Position numbers and translations under genes: made by a program | Notes under the pieces: generated by a model | Databases searched by the model: none | What the model was told of the DNA's origin: nothing | The model's input: only the letters and a program-made list of their open reading frames with translations | Assembly: GCA_964016885.1 (NCBI GenBank) | Contig: OZ024742.1 | Span: 124,550,115-124,614,114 of the forward strand | Direction: 5' to 3' | From: Eledone cirrhosa | Taxonomy: Eukaryota > Mollusca > Cephalopoda > Octopoda > Eledonidae | Length of the DNA: 64,000 bases | Shown: piece after piece, positions 32,591 to 43,168 of the stretch | How positions within the stretch are numbered: position 1 is the first letter of the stretch | Layout of the letters: each line of letters starts with the position of its first letter

Positions 32591-34615
32591 ATGATCGAAT
32601 GGATGAAAATGAAAGAATCTGACATGGGGCAACGACACACCCTCCTTAAGATCCAGAACTCCAAACAGAACCAAAAGATAATACACAAGACTAACATAAT
32701 TCTCAAAATCATTATCATCACAAACAAACTAAACATTACTCATTTAAATCATCTATGTTATGCATCGGCTAAAGTCACCACTCACTTATGTGGAGTGAAC
32801 ATGAAAAAACAAAGGAATTCCCACAAGAAATCTACTTGGCAAGAGAACATCAATCGCCAAATAAACCTTCTCCGATCTGACATAGAAATTTTAACAAACT
32901 ATAAAGTAGGAGAACATGTTAAACAAACTGAACTTAGAAAATTGAAAAAAAAGTACAGTATAAAATCAACATGTGACATAAACATGCTGATAGAAATAAT
33001 CAAGCAAAAAGTGTCGGCCAAAGCTGCTCGTATAAGGCGCTTTGAGAAACGATCTAGATTCTATAAGGACAATAATATGTTCAAAAACAACCAAAAAAAC
33101 TTCTACAGAAAAATTGGTAAGTCAACAATAACTGCTAAATCAATACCACCCAAGGAGGAAGTGCAAGCATTCTGGGAAAAGATCTGGGCCGAAGAAAAAG
33201 TTCATAACATACATGCGCCATGGATAGACAGACAAATGAAAGATACAGCTCACCTTGAGGAACAAATATGGGAAAATATAACAGTTGAACAGTTGCGCTT
33301 GGCTCTAAGAAAAACCAGCAAATGGAAATCCCCAGGAAAAGACAAAATACAAAACTTTTGGATAAATGCCTTCACAGAGTCTCATGAGCTGTTAGCCCAA
33401 CTTTACAATGAAATAGTTAAGAAGACAGAAAAGATACCATCATGGCTAGTTAACGGCATTACATTCCTGCTTCCGAAGAATGATGAGACAAACAATCCCA
33501 AAAATTACAGACCGATAACTTGCTTGACCACAATGTATAACATTTTAACATCAGTCCTAACTGAATACACATATGACCACCTGATAACAAATGACCTATT
33601 TCCCATTGAGCAGAAAGGGTGTAAACGAGGCTCATATGGCTGTAAGGATCAGCTTCTGGTTAACAAAATGATACTGGAAGATTGTCATAATAGACACAAA
33701 AATCTATCGATTGCTTGGATAGATTATAAAAAAGCATTCGATAGTTTGCCACACAGTTGGATTGAAAAATGTTTAGAGATTTTCAAAATATCCCCCGTTG
33801 TCAGGAGGTTTTTGTCATTCAGTATGAAGACATGGAAAACGACACTCCTTTTGAATAGTGAAACAAAATCACTGGAAGCTGGAGAAGTTAATATTAACTG
33901 TGGAATTTTTCAGGGTGACTCTTTATCACCGCTTTTATTCTGCATCGCACTTATACCATTAAGTAAAATGCTCAATGAAACAAAACATGGATATAAAGTC
34001 TATGACAAAACCATTAATCACCTATTCTATATGGATGACCTGAAACTATTTGCAAAAAATGATGAACAATTGCAAGGGCTATTACCCACTGTGGAGCAGT
34101 TCAGTGATGACATTAAAATGGAGTTTGGACTAGATAAATGCGCCAAAGCAACGTTCACCAGAGGAAAGCTGTTGAAGTGTTCAGAGATTAACCTTGATCG
34201 GGGGAACGTGATAAGAGAACTTGATCAAGAAAAAACTTACAAATATCTAGGTGTTTGTGAAGGAGACGGAATCAAGCACTCGACAATGAGGGAAAGGATA
34301 AGGAAGGAATGTTACCGCAGAGTAAGAGCAATCTTAAGAACGGAATTGAATGCAAGGAATAGGATCGATGCAATAAACACGCTTGCCATACCAGTAGTAA
34401 CCTACAGTTACAATGTCATCAACTGGTCAAGCACAGAGATCCATAGGCTCGATACAAAAATTCGAAAATTCTTAACCATGCACAGAATGCATCACCCTAA
34501 GGCAGATATAGATAGAATATATCTCCCTAGGAAAGAAGGAGGACGTGTGTTAATCCAGTTAGACATTGCGTTGAAAACTGCAACAATTGGATTATCTACA
34601 TATCTAAGGGAATGA
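32591..34615 (+). CDS. R4/Dong-like reverse transcriptase
   Basis: 674 codons in the same frame as the preceding Myb-domain part. Visible landmarks: the basic linker KAARIRRFEKRSRFYKDN near 33019, WKSPGKDKIQNFWINAF near 33320, NYRPITCLTTMYNILT near 33505, QKGCKRGSYGCKDQLL near 33612, AWIDYKKAFDSLPHSWI (motif A, catalytic Asp at residue 378), GIFQGDSLSPLLFCIALIPL (motif B) near 33901, FYMDDLKLFA (motif C, YMDD at residues 480-483) near 34025 and KYLGVCEGDGIKH (motif E) near 34241. All catalytic Asp residues are present. It makes cDNA from the element RNA at the nicked target. The frame ends at TGA 34613 in the middle of the domain after RT, so the nuclease part would not be translated. Confidence 0.9.
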   Translation: MIEWMKMKESDMGQRHTLLKIQNSKQNQKIIHKTNIILKIIIITNKLNITHLNHLCYASAKVTTHLCGVNMKKQRNSHKKSTWQENINRQINLLRSDIEILTNYKVGEHVKQTELRKLKKKYSIKSTCDINMLIEIIKQKVSAKAARIRRFEKRSRFYKDNNMFKNNQKNFYRKIGKSTITAKSIPPKEEVQAFWEKIWAEEKVHNIHAPWIDRQMKDTAHLEEQIWENITVEQLRLALRKTSKWKSPGKDKIQNFWINAFTESHELLAQLYNEIVKKTEKIPSWLVNGITFLLPKNDETNNPKNYRPITCLTTMYNILTSVLTEYTYDHLITNDLFPIEQKGCKRGSYGCKDQLLVNKMILEDCHNRHKNLSIAWIDYKKAFDSLPHSWIEKCLEIFKISPVVRRFLSFSMKTWKTTLLLNSETKSLEAGEVNINCGIFQGDSLSPLLFCIALIPLSKMLNETKHGYKVYDKTINHLFYMDDLKLFAKNDEQLQGLLPTVEQFSDDIKMEFGLDKCAKATFTRGKLLKCSEINLDRGNVIRELDQEKTYKYLGVCEGDGIKHSTMRERIRKECYRRVRAILRTELNARNRIDAINTLAIPVVTYSYNVINWSSTEIHRLDTKIRKFLTMHRMHHPKADIDRIYLPRKEGGRVLIQLDIALKTATIGLSTYLRE

Positions 34616-35577
34616 CATGATTGGATGATCAAACTCGTTTTGAAACACGAAAGCATCAAAAGATCATATTCCATTACAAAAGATGCACAAAGATACAGTA
34701 ATGGACTACAAATTTCAGAAGTCCCGTTTACTGCTGAAATGGAAAACACAGAAAAACAAAGCAGGTAAAAGTAACTGCAAAGAAAGAACTGCTACAGAAA
34801 CTGGCTAAGAAATGGCAAGAAAAGCCTCTGTATGGAAAATACCCAGAGCGAGCTAACAATCCTGATGTTGACAAAACTTTAACCCATCAGTGGTTGGCAT
34901 CCTCTGGACTGAAATCGGAGACTGAAGGACTGATTATATCAGCACAAGATCAGTGCCTGCCAACAAAAAATTACCAAGCCAACATAATAAAAAATGGATG
35001 CAGCCCATTATTCCGTGTATGCAAAAAATAACCAGAGACCATTGACCATATAATTTCAATGTGCATTCCTATAGCTCCAACCGAATACCTAAACAGGCAT
35101 GACAGAGCTGCACAATACATACATTGGATAATGTGTAAGCATTTTGACCTGCCCCATCAAAAGAATTGGTGGGAGCATCAAACACCTCCCATACTTGAAA
35201 AAGATCACATCTCAATCTTGTGGAACTTTAGCATCCAAACAGACCGAAAAATAGATGCAAAAAGACCTGATATAATATCGAAGGACTTTAAAAAGAGGGT
35301 ATGCCTGCTAATTGATATGTCTGTTCCAATAGACAAGAATGTATCTATAAAAACATTTGAAAAATTGAGCAAGTATAAGGACCTGGAGATAGAAATTGGA
35401 AAAATGTGGAAATTGAGAACTAAAACAATACCAGTGGTTGTAGGCGCTCTGGGAATGATACCTAAGGGGTCTAATGATTACTTATCGCAAATCCCAGGAA
35501 ACCCACGTATAGGAGAAATACAAAAGATAGTACTAATTGGAACTGCCCATATACTAAGGAAGATTCTGTCAATATAA
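34616..35577 (+). pseudogene. R4/Dong-like C-terminus: zinc motif and endonuclease, disrupted
   Basis: Continues the RT frame as HDWMIKLVLKHESIKRS until a frame change near 34755, then KVTAKKELLQKLAKKWQEK, EGLIISAQDQCLPTKNYQAN, a zinc region ...FRVCKK, TAA at 35029, PETIDHIISMC (the first Cys pair is degraded). From 35059 a clean 172-codon frame has LWNFSIQTDRKIDAKRPDII, then CLLIDMSVPIDKN, giving the PD...D core of the restriction-like endonuclease, and ends AHILRKILSI at 35577. Confidence 0.88.
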
Positions 35578-35720
35578 GTACATCACAAGTCTAAACACTA
35601 AAGATGCATGTGTGAGTATGTATGTTCTTTCTTGAACATGGCGGACCTTGTTGTCTCTTGAGGTCACTGGTTGTGACTTGGTGATAACTCGTATGAACAT
35701 AAAGCAAGATAAATGCAACT

Positions 35721-35758
<38 letters not shown>

Positions 35759-35760
35759 CA
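35578..35760 (+). repeat. 3' untranslated tail of R4/Dong-like element and AAT tract
   Basis: Contains TCTTTCTTGAACATGGCGGA and the TTGTCTCTTGAGGTCACTGG block also present at 29491 and, inverted, at 18950-19040. The AAT tract 35724-35758 is shared with the 3' end of the antisense Tx1-like element. Confidence 0.9.
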
Positions 35761-36020
35761 TTTATTTATTGGCAACAAGGTCTGACATCAAGAAAAACAT
35801 TACAGACGGCACAGGACTGTACAGGACGGTACGATGTGGGTTTTGTGCCTGTAATTTTTTTATTATTTATATAAACAATAAAAATGAAAATTGAAACAAT
35901 GAAAAATTCCCCAATAGGGGGAAACCTCCGAGGGTTACTCGTGGCGAAAACCACACAAAAGACCACGGCCACCCTGACCAGCAGGGCAAGTGCCCTCTCT
36001 CAATTGTTCCATCTCTCAAA
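35761..36020 (-). other. 3' untranslated region of Tx1/L1-like element
   Basis: Non-coding; ends GACCTTGTTGCCAATAAATA and then ATT units. Confidence 0.75.
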
Positions 36021-36617
36021 CTACAGACGTATATGCAGAGCGGTCCCGTTCACTCGGACCATTCTCGCTACATTCACCCACCTTTCAACAAACTTGCTAG
36101 AAGGCAGCACTTGCCTCTCCACCCTGATTTTCCTCTTCATGTGAAACTTGAAAAAGTTAATTAGGGATTCGCGGAAGAGGAAAGTGTCTGTCTTTAACCC
36201 TTTGAACCTTGTCCACCACACAATATCTTTCGCCATGGCCACCAGGCAGATGAAAACCGCCTGCCCTTCCTCCTCGAAAGAAGACGGCGAGACCATCTGC
36301 ACAATGGACTCAGTTGATAACAGCATCAGTCCTACACGCCACAGCAACTGTTCGACATTGCTCCACAAGTCAGCAATGCTCGGACACTGAACGAGTGCGT
36401 GCACGACGGTTTCGTCGCTCTGCGCGCATCTCGGACAGGTTGGCTGACGGCACTTCCGTCCCTGTAGAGTTATCTTGAACCGGTAGCGCTCCCCGGTAGA
36501 ACTGCCAGGCCAGGGATTTTTGGAAGTTATCCATAGGCCCTGGTTTGAAAGTTCTCCGGTAGATAGCAAACAGCTAATCTTTTTCGACGCCCAGGATCTC
36601 TCCATGAACGTCGTCAC
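36021..36617 (-). CDS. Tx1/L1-like ORF2 C-terminus with zinc motif
   Basis: 198 codons, one piece of a broken ORF2. CRQPTCPRCAQSDETVVHAL ... QCP gives a C-X2-C...H...C zinc motif (residues ~56-77) as in the zf-RVT region of Tx1-like elements. Then KDIVWWTRFKGLKTDTFLFR and ERWVNVARMVRVN, shared with the fragment at 18390-18938. The Met at 36617 is only the first Met of the open stretch. Confidence 0.75.
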   Translation of the reverse strand: MTTFMERSWASKKISCLLSTGELSNQGLWITSKNPWPGSSTGERYRFKITLQGRKCRQPTCPRCAQSDETVVHALVQCPSIADLWSNVEQLLWRVGLMLLSTESIVQMVSPSSFEEEGQAVFICLVAMAKDIVWWTRFKGLKTDTFLFRESLINFFKFHMKRKIRVERQVLPSSKFVERWVNVARMVRVNGTALHIRL

Positions 36618-36637
36618 TCTTCCCCTCGACTAGTCCT

Positions 36638-37408
36638 CTATGGAACGCCGAGGTGGATGTTCCAACGATACTGGTGCCCAGCTGGCAGATGACAGTGAGC
36701 GCCTGGAGACATTCCCTGTCTCCAAGCGATATGCCTCGGTATTTTGCTGACCCAGGACTGCAGCTCCATCAAGAAGACGAGAGGTGGGAAAACGCGCCTG
36801 GCTAACGGCGACCACACCTGTTCACCGTCAAGGAAGCAACAGAGATGTCGCAGCCTCAACGCATGTTTGCGCATCGTCAGCCATGGCATGCCCAGTCCTC
36901 CACGCAATGGGTGTTGGCAGCAGATGGATCGTCTGACCATAGGAGCGCGTCCCTTCCACAAAAAGCGGAAGAGGAGGCGCTCCATATTGGTGAGAGTTGG
37001 GCCGGGACAAGGGACAACAGTGAGGCGGTAGCAGACGACGGATGCGATATACGCATTCGCCACCTCCGCCCGGCCTTTCAGGGACAGCTTCCTCTCGGCC
37101 CATTTCCGGGTGAGCGAGGCCACCTTGCTCGTCACCTCGTTCCAGCTTTTCTCCATCTGGAGGTCCGGTCTGAACCAGACCCCGAGCAATTTAACCGGTC
37201 CGTCCGTCCAACGCCCCACGACGTTGTCGGACGGCATGGACTTCCCTCTCCAGGTGCCGAGCTGCAAGCCCACCGACTTTTTCTGGTTTATCTTTGCTCC
37301 TGTCACCGCTTCGTATTCTTTGAGAGCGGTGCCGAGCATCTGGTCAGTATGGTGCACGACAGTACAAAGATAATGTCGTCGGCGCAAGCCGACTAGGATT
37401 TCCCGCAT
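36638..37408 (-). pseudogene. Tx1/L1-like region after the RT palm
   Basis: 256 open codons. YEAVTGAKINQKKSVGLQLG follows RT motif C; then KLLGVWF (motif E-like), SLKGRAEVANAYIASVVCYR, MERLLFRFLWKG and HPLRGGLGMPWL, all typical of Tx1/L1-like proteins. In another frame near 37390-37355 the words CADDIIFVLS give motif C, so the first ~40 residues of this open stretch are out of frame. Confidence 0.75.
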
Positions 37409-37990
37409 CCTAGTTCGCGTGGGACGCCCCTAACCGCTCTCAGTTTGTGCAGTTACGGCTCGCGAGCCAATAAGTACAAGAGAGATTAGAGGGGACAACA
37501 CTGGTAGACTGAGCGCATGATGCTGAACGGCTGCGACAGGTGACCGTTCACCCTCACAACTGAGCAGATGTGGCTGTACATCGCAGCGATCCAACACCTG
37601 AAAACGGGACCGAAACCGGCTGCCTCGAGGACCGCCACCAGATACCGATGGTCGACCCTATCGAATGATTTGGATTGATCCAAGTTGATCAGGACCCCAC
37701 CCGTGCCAGGCTCCTTAACCACCATCTCTATGATGTATTACATGATGTGGGGGCTGTCGTGTATGGATCTGTCCGGAATGGCGCATATCTGCGCCTTCCC
37801 CATCAGACCCTTGACGACAAGCGCCAACCTTGTTGTTAACAACTTGGCCAAAATCTTGAACTCTGCGTTTAGCAGGGTTATCGGCCTGAAATTATCGATA
37901 ACATCTCCCCTGTTCGGGTCTTTTCTCTGCAGCGTCACCGTTCCCAGGCTCACAAAACTGGGAATGCTCCCGTTGCAGTAGATGCCAGTT
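37400..37990 (-). pseudogene. Tx1/L1-like RT palm, broken
   Basis: FRPITLLNAEFKILAKLLTT near 37890, then GKAQICAIPDRSIHDSPHIM, a stop near 37738, GGVLINLDQSKSFDRVDHRY (motif A, catalytic Asp kept) near 37695, and VYQCCPLSPLLY-like motif B near 37490. Confidence 0.8.
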
Positions 37991-38075
37991 GCAGTAGACG
38001 TCTAGGGCAGACCATCCAAACCGGGCGCTTTACCCCTCGTGCAGTTAGCCATCGCATCCCGTATTTCACCAGCTG

Positions 38076-38844
38076 TTACTGGATTTTCGCAACACTGTGC
38101 TGCGGTCGTTGAGATCCGAGGCAGTCCGTCGAGCCATGCACTGAAGTCCATGCCCGATCCGGGCCGCCGCTGTTCCCTAACAGTTCAGCAAAGTGCTGAT
38201 GAAAAGCTTCACACATCTGCTCGGGTTCGATGCAACACGCACCCGTTTTGGTCAGACAAAGACCGAATTGTGGCTTTGTTGCCACGTCGCGCCTCTACCA
38301 CCCGGGCCGATTGGACGGCTTTTGTCCCCTCGTGTTTGAGAGCACGCGCTCTTGCTCTGACAACGCAGTCTTCGTGTTTTGCGTTGAAGAATTGGTCGAG
38401 TGCCAATCTCGCCGCAAGCACGTCAGTTGCGATGCCTGTCCTAAACGCCTCTTTCAGCTTTCTGACTAGCTCTCCCTCTACTCTATTTTCTTTTATCACT
38501 AGTCTTTTGCTAAACCTAATCGACTCTACTTTAATTGCCCTTTTAAGGGCGAACCACCACCTGTTGTTGACGACCGCTACCGTCAACGCCCGCTTAACTA
38601 ATACACTAATCCGGTATATGTAGGCTTTGCACGCCGGAGAAGACGCGTTCAGCTTCCAGTAACCGAGCCCTTGTCTATGAAGTCTGTCTATGTAGATCTC
38701 ACAGATCACAAATTTGTGGTCTGTGTAGTCGACTATTTTAAATTGTGGACAACTTATACTAGCCTTATCTAGTTCTCTGCAGAATATCCTATCGAGATAC
38801 GATCTGGATGACCCGATAAGGTTTGTCCATGTCCACATTGGCAC
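38076..38844 (-). pseudogene. Tx1/L1-like end of endonuclease and linker to RT
   Basis: Open stretch 38844-38209 begins with SYLDRIFCR and DYTDHKFVICEIY, the last AP-endonuclease motifs (the SDH-like box is TDH), then a basic helical linker. A second frame 38285-38076 continues with FGLCLTKTGACCIEPEQMCE, CEAFHQHFAELLG, the link before the RT. Confidence 0.75.
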
Positions 38845-39410
38845 ATTGGGGTGATCCAGTCGATACCTGTCAGACAGTTCAAAACGTATGAGCAGGTTGG
38901 TGAGGCTCTTGCACCCTCCTCCCTATCCACTAGCCCCACACAATCCCAGCGTGCATCCAAGATACTGTTCCAGTCGGCCACTAACACTAAATAGGGGGAC
39001 GTTCCAAGAAAGGTCTCTAGACGTCTGAAGAAATCTGGCCATCCTGCCCCTGATGGGGCGTAGACGGCTACTAGCCTGAAAACATATGCCTTCGACTTAC
39101 CTTCTTGGTCTAGGAAGATGGCCCGTATGGCGAGATCCAAGCCTCTCCGAAAAAGGACAGCAACCCCCCCCCCCCCCGATCCTGGACGTCTGGGAGATGC
39201 GTATACATCGTAGCCGCCGAAGATCGGTGCGAAGGCTTGTGTTTCGGAGATTCTGGTCTCACTGATGGCCACCACATCTATTTTTAGTGACCTGAGGTCG
39301 TTGAGCAGGTGACCCTGCTTCCAAGATGACCCCAGGCCACCTGCATTTATACTGCCTATTCTGAGTACGGCCATGTTGGATGAGAAACGGGGCAAGTGAG
39401 AAAGGGTCAC
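38769..39410 (-). CDS. Tx1/L1-like AP endonuclease domain
   Basis: 213 open codons. LRIGSINAGGLGSSWKQ (N-terminal Asn), DVVAISETRISE (catalytic Glu), GGGGVAVLFRRGL, RLVAVYAPSG, and LVLVADWNSILDARWD, which corresponds to the GDFN box (ADWN here). This nuclease would nick the target DNA. A C-run at 39163-39176 lies inside it. The frame is lost near 38830, where the next frame takes over. Confidence 0.82.
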   Translation of the reverse strand: MTLSHLPRFSSNMAVLRIGSINAGGLGSSWKQGHLLNDLRSLKIDVVAISETRISETQAFAPIFGGYDVYASPRRPGSGGGGVAVLFRRGLDLAIRAIFLDQEGKSKAYVFRLVAVYAPSGAGWPDFFRRLETFLGTSPYLVLVADWNSILDARWDCVGLVDREEGARASPTCSYVLNCLTGIDWITPMCQCGHGQTLSGHPDRISIGYSAEN

Positions 39411-40261
39411 TTACCTAGATCGTGGGGTGAAGGGGCAGTAGAACTGTCCCTTTGGCTGGTCATGGGTGTTTCCAAGAGGATGTCAGTATATATCCTCTTG
39501 GTAACCGACCCCCTGAATTCTCCAACTGCGTTGGGGAATTTTTATTTTAAAGGTTTGTACTGTTCTATTGAGATTTCAATGATGCTTATGTTTGTCGGGA
39601 GAGTTCTTGGTGTTGGTGGGGTGTAGTAGTTTTTTTCTGTGATGTCTGTGTGCTGCTTTATATATTGTATGAGTTCTTTTTTTGCCATGTTTATGGCTGT
39701 GTACTTTTTGGGGGGGGGGGGGGATTTGTTGCTCTTTTCTTCTTGTTGCTGTTTGGTGTGTGTGTTTCGTTCTGCTTGCGTTGTTGGTGTTTTTGGTGAT
39801 GCTGGTGGTGAAGTGGTTTTTGTTGGTGGTGGTGCTTGTGGTGGTGATGGTGGTGGCGTTGCTGCAAGTTTCCTTGCTGCCTTTACCCCTCTTTGTCTGC
39901 CTTCGCTTTTGGATGGTGAATTTAAGGGTTTTTTCCTTTTCTGTTTGTTTGTGGCAGACCGTTTGCCACTTCACTCCCGCCTCAAACTCCTTGTCGGATT
40001 CCGTGGGGTGTGGGAAGGATATGTGCTCCACGGCTGTTGGTGGTGGTATGGAGCCCTCTTCGGCAATTTTGTTGCTGGTGTAGCGACTTCAAATGTAGCT
40101 ATTGGTGTTGCCGCCACTGATGCTGCTGCTTTAGTTGTCCGTGGCCTTGCTACGGGTGCCACGGACGTTGCCCTCCTACTCACCCTGGAAGAGGCTTCTC
40201 CGTTTGTTGCCTGTCCTGTTCTTGGTAGCAGCGGACCAGGTATTGGAAGGAGAGGGGCCTT
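39411..40261 (-). pseudogene. Tx1/L1-like ORF1 C-terminal basic region and ORF1/ORF2 gap
   Basis: The minus-strand frame 40031-39576 is rich in Lys, Thr, His and Asn with no catalytic motif; it is likely the disordered tail of ORF1. A C-run (G-run on plus) lies at 39710-39722. The long plus-strand frame 39639-40301 is its shadow. Confidence 0.5.
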
Positions 40262-40600
40262 CTACTTCGCTGTCTGCTGCAGGCAAAAGGCCCTGAGGTG
40301 ACCCTTCGACCCACAGAGATAACATTTTGGCTGTCTTCCTTCTACGCTTATAGGGAGTTGGAGTCCTTCCTCGATGTCTATAATATCGGGGATAGCGTCA
40401 ATACATTCCTGGTCAATTTGTATAAGCATTTGCATGCCTATACCTGACCAGTTCTCCCTTCCTATTTTCTCTACTTGCAGCATGGTCGTCCTGTCCTCAA
40501 TTCCAGCAAGGACAGACGCGGCCAGCCAAAGTATGCGCACGTCGGGTGGGACCAGGGTCACTTTGACCCTCACAATTTTCTGCCCGCAGTAGGAGGGCAC
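40262..40600 (-). CDS. Tx1/L1-like ORF1 part with CCHC knuckle
   Basis: 112 open codons ending CYLCGSKGHLRAFCLQ, a C-X2-C-X4-H-X4-C zinc knuckle that would bind element RNA. Upstream, GRENWSGIGMQMLIQIDQE and IPDIIDIEEGLQLPI are typical of a folded ORF1 RNA-binding part. It is separated from the N-terminal half by a short broken stretch at 40600-40674. Confidence 0.75.
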   Translation of the reverse strand: MPSYCGQKIVRVKVTLVPPDVRILWLAASVLAGIEDRTTMLQVEKIGRENWSGIGMQMLIQIDQECIDAIPDIIDIEEGLQLPISVEGRQPKCYLCGSKGHLRAFCLQQTAK

Positions 40601-40673
40601 CAGACTATCTCCTCACTCTTTCGGTTTTCAAAAGAGTGAGAATTTGCTTCCTAGGGGGTGGCGAAAAGTACGT

Positions 40674-41312
40674 CTACTGTGGCGTACTTTCTGTGATGTG
40701 GGTTTTGCGTGCCCAGACGCACCCGAAGGCCTTTTGGATTTGAGTATCCGTGGCTCTCTCCACCCGATGTGAGATTTTGCTTACGGTGCGGTAAGTCACC
40801 GTCCGTAGCTGCTGGTCCTTGAAAAAGTCGGGTGGAGGTTTCAGGGAGACTCTATTGGCGCTTCTTGTCACCATGGCCCTTGCGACTGCCATCTCCTCCT
40901 CTGTGAATAACACTGTCTCGATATTTCGGGCGACACCTGCAAAAGAGGTGGTCCCTTTTTCAGCAGCACCACTATTGCTGCCGCTACTGGACTTACTGGT
41001 GGTGCTGAGATCGCTGTTCCAGGTATCGGTGTCATTGTTGATGTTTTCGTTGGTACAGTTATTGGTGTTGTTGTTGATATTTTCGTTGATACTGTTGCTG
41101 TTGTTACTGTTATTGTGGATGTTGTTATTATTGTTGTTTTTGCTGATACTGTTCCTACTATTATTGTTGTTGTGGCTGTTGTTATTGTCATTGTTATTGT
41201 CGTTCTCGACCTTACCACTGTTATTTTTGTTATTGTCATTCTCGACTCTACCGCTGTTATTTTTGTTGTTGCTGTTGTTATTGATGGTGTTGTTCTTATA
41301 AACATTGCTCAT
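40674..41312 (-). CDS. Tx1/L1-like ORF1 N-terminal half, Asn-rich
   Basis: 212 open codons. Residues ~5-110 are an Asn/Ser repeat region made by AAC/AAT codons (41010-41300); residues ~130-205 (TSFAGVARNIETVLFTEEEM ... TVTYRTVSKISHRVERATD) look like the start of the ORF1 core. The start Met at 41312 is plausible as the true ORF1 start, since AT-rich non-coding sequence precedes it. Confidence 0.65.
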   Translation of the reverse strand: MSNVYKNNTINNNSNNKNNSGRVENDNNKNNSGKVENDNNNDNNNSHNNNNSRNSISKNNNNNNIHNNSNNSNSINENINNNTNNCTNENINNDTDTWNSDLSTTSKSSSGSNSGAAEKGTTSFAGVARNIETVLFTEEEMAVARAMVTRSANRVSLKPPPDFFKDQQLRTVTYRTVSKISHRVERATDTQIQKAFGCVWARKTHITESTPQ

Positions 41313-41660
41313 TATTGTTTTGAAGGAACATTTTTCTTATTTTAAAATGTACCTTTTATTTGGTGCTAAAGGTGGGAATTTGAACTCTTTGAACTGCATC
41401 AGATAATGGTTGTGTTCTATCTACTGCATTCCTCAACCCTTTGCTAACTATCAGCACGATATAGAGCAAGCAAAAAATTGATGTGATTTTATACTGTTGC
41501 TGTTCCTACAACTTAGCCACACATGATTAAAAAACAACTGGGGTTCTTCTGCATTTAATTGAGAACTATGAGGTGCCATTTTGGTTATAAATTTCCTATA
41601 TTCACTGGAGCAATTGCAAAAACCTTTATCTGTTAATCTCTATATGCATGTATATATAAC
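41313..41660. other. Stretch without recognisable gene
   Basis: Probable 5' flank of the Tx1/L1-like element; nothing specific seen. Confidence 0.4.
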
Positions 41661-41669
41661 TAGATAGAT

Positions 41670-42311
<642 letters not shown>

Positions 42312-42752
42312 TGCGTTATCTCCATTTCTGTCAATCTATTTACCAATTAATCTATCATTTTAAACTTTCTATATGTGTATTAATTTATCAATTTATCTAT
42401 TTCAAAAAACTATTCATCTATACATTGTTTCTTACCTAGTTAGCTCATCTCCAATTCAATTTCTTTTCTTTATTCCCTTGTTTTAATTTAGCATTTTATT
42501 CTATGGAGAATAGAATAGGGCCAGGGTTACAAGAAATAAATATAATTATCTAAGGAAGAATATAATGAAAATTTCTGATCAATATCTTAAATGAAGTTCA
42601 TGAAATGTTAAAAACAAAAGTTTAAATCTATTTATTCAGAATACAAAAAAAAAAAGGTACGGAACTAAAACACGAGAAAATTGTATACAATAAATTATGT
42701 CGACATACATCAAAACCTACTTCCGTACACCACAGCCAATAAGAGTAACAGT

Positions 42753-42935
42753 AATAATTGTTTCTACTATTGGCACAAGGCCAGCAAAATAACCAGTACA
42801 TTACTGGTATTTTATTTAATCGATCCCGTAAGGATGAAAGGCAAAGTTAACCTCGACGGTATTTGAACTCAGACCGTAAAATGACGTAACTATGCTAGAA
42901 AGCATGGTGTCCAACCCTCTACCGATACTGCCAAT
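42753..42935 (-). mobile_element. OR-type tRNA-derived SINE
   Basis: Full-length copy: head TGGCAGTATCGGTAGAGGG, B box GAGTTCAAATACC, core CGGGATCGATTAAATAAAAT and tail CCAGTAATGTACTGG. Confidence 0.93.
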
Positions 42936-43151
42936 GGTTTCTTATATAGGCACAAGGACAGCAATTTTGGGGGGAGGGGAAAGTCGATTAAATTGACCCC
43001 AGAGCTTGACTGGTACTTTATTTTATCGACCCCGTAAGGATGAAAGGAAAAGTTAACCTCGGCGGGATTTGAAATCAGATCATAAAGGGCCGTAACTCTA
43101 TGCTGCAAAGCATGGTGTCCGACCCTCTACTGATACTGCCAATCCACCACC
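42936..43151 (-). mobile_element. OR-type SINE, subtype with G-rich insert
   Basis: Head GGCAGTATCAGTAGAGGG, B box GATTTCAAATCCCGCC, then CCAGTCAAGCTCTGGGGTCA and a C-rich stretch (CCCCTCCCCCC) before the TTGCTGTCCTTGTGCC tail. The extra block distinguishes it from neighbouring copies. It directly abuts the SINE at 42753-42935. Confidence 0.92.
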
Positions 43152-43168
43152 CTTGAGCAACAGTAATA

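Larger units (their letters stand above)
31685..35760 (+). mobile_element. Nearly full-length R4/Dong-like non-LTR element, type 2
   Basis: In order: a leader with a GC-rich hairpin (31820-31842), a Myb-like domain, a linker, RT, zinc motif, restriction-like endonuclease, a ~180-bp 3' untranslated region and a terminal AAT tract at 35724-35758. The coding region is a single ancestral frame broken by a TAG at 32576, a TGA at 34613, a frame change near 34755 and a TAA at 35029. The 5' end is uncertain: the SINE tail at 31633-31684 lies just outside the part that can be assigned. Confidence 0.85.
35759..41312 (-). mobile_element. Nearly full-length Tx1/L1-like non-LTR element, decayed
   Basis: Minus-strand order from 41312: ORF1 with Asn-rich N-terminus and CCHC knuckle, a basic/Thr-rich region, AP endonuclease, RT, zinc motif, 3' untranslated region and ATT tail. 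This domain order is that of Tx1/L1-type elements. Many frame changes break ORF2. It is more GC-rich than the flanking DNA. Its 3' end GCCAATAAATAAATG meets the AAT tract of the R4/Dong-like element tail to tail. Confidence 0.85.

Noticed and set aside
36845..37396. 183-codon plus-strand frame
   Set aside because: Shadow of the minus-strand Tx1/L1-like RT region in GC-rich sequence.
39639..40301. 220-codon plus-strand frame, Gly/Val/Leu-rich, resembling a membrane protein
   Set aside because: It is the reverse-complement shadow of the Tx1/L1-like ORF1 region on the minus strand.
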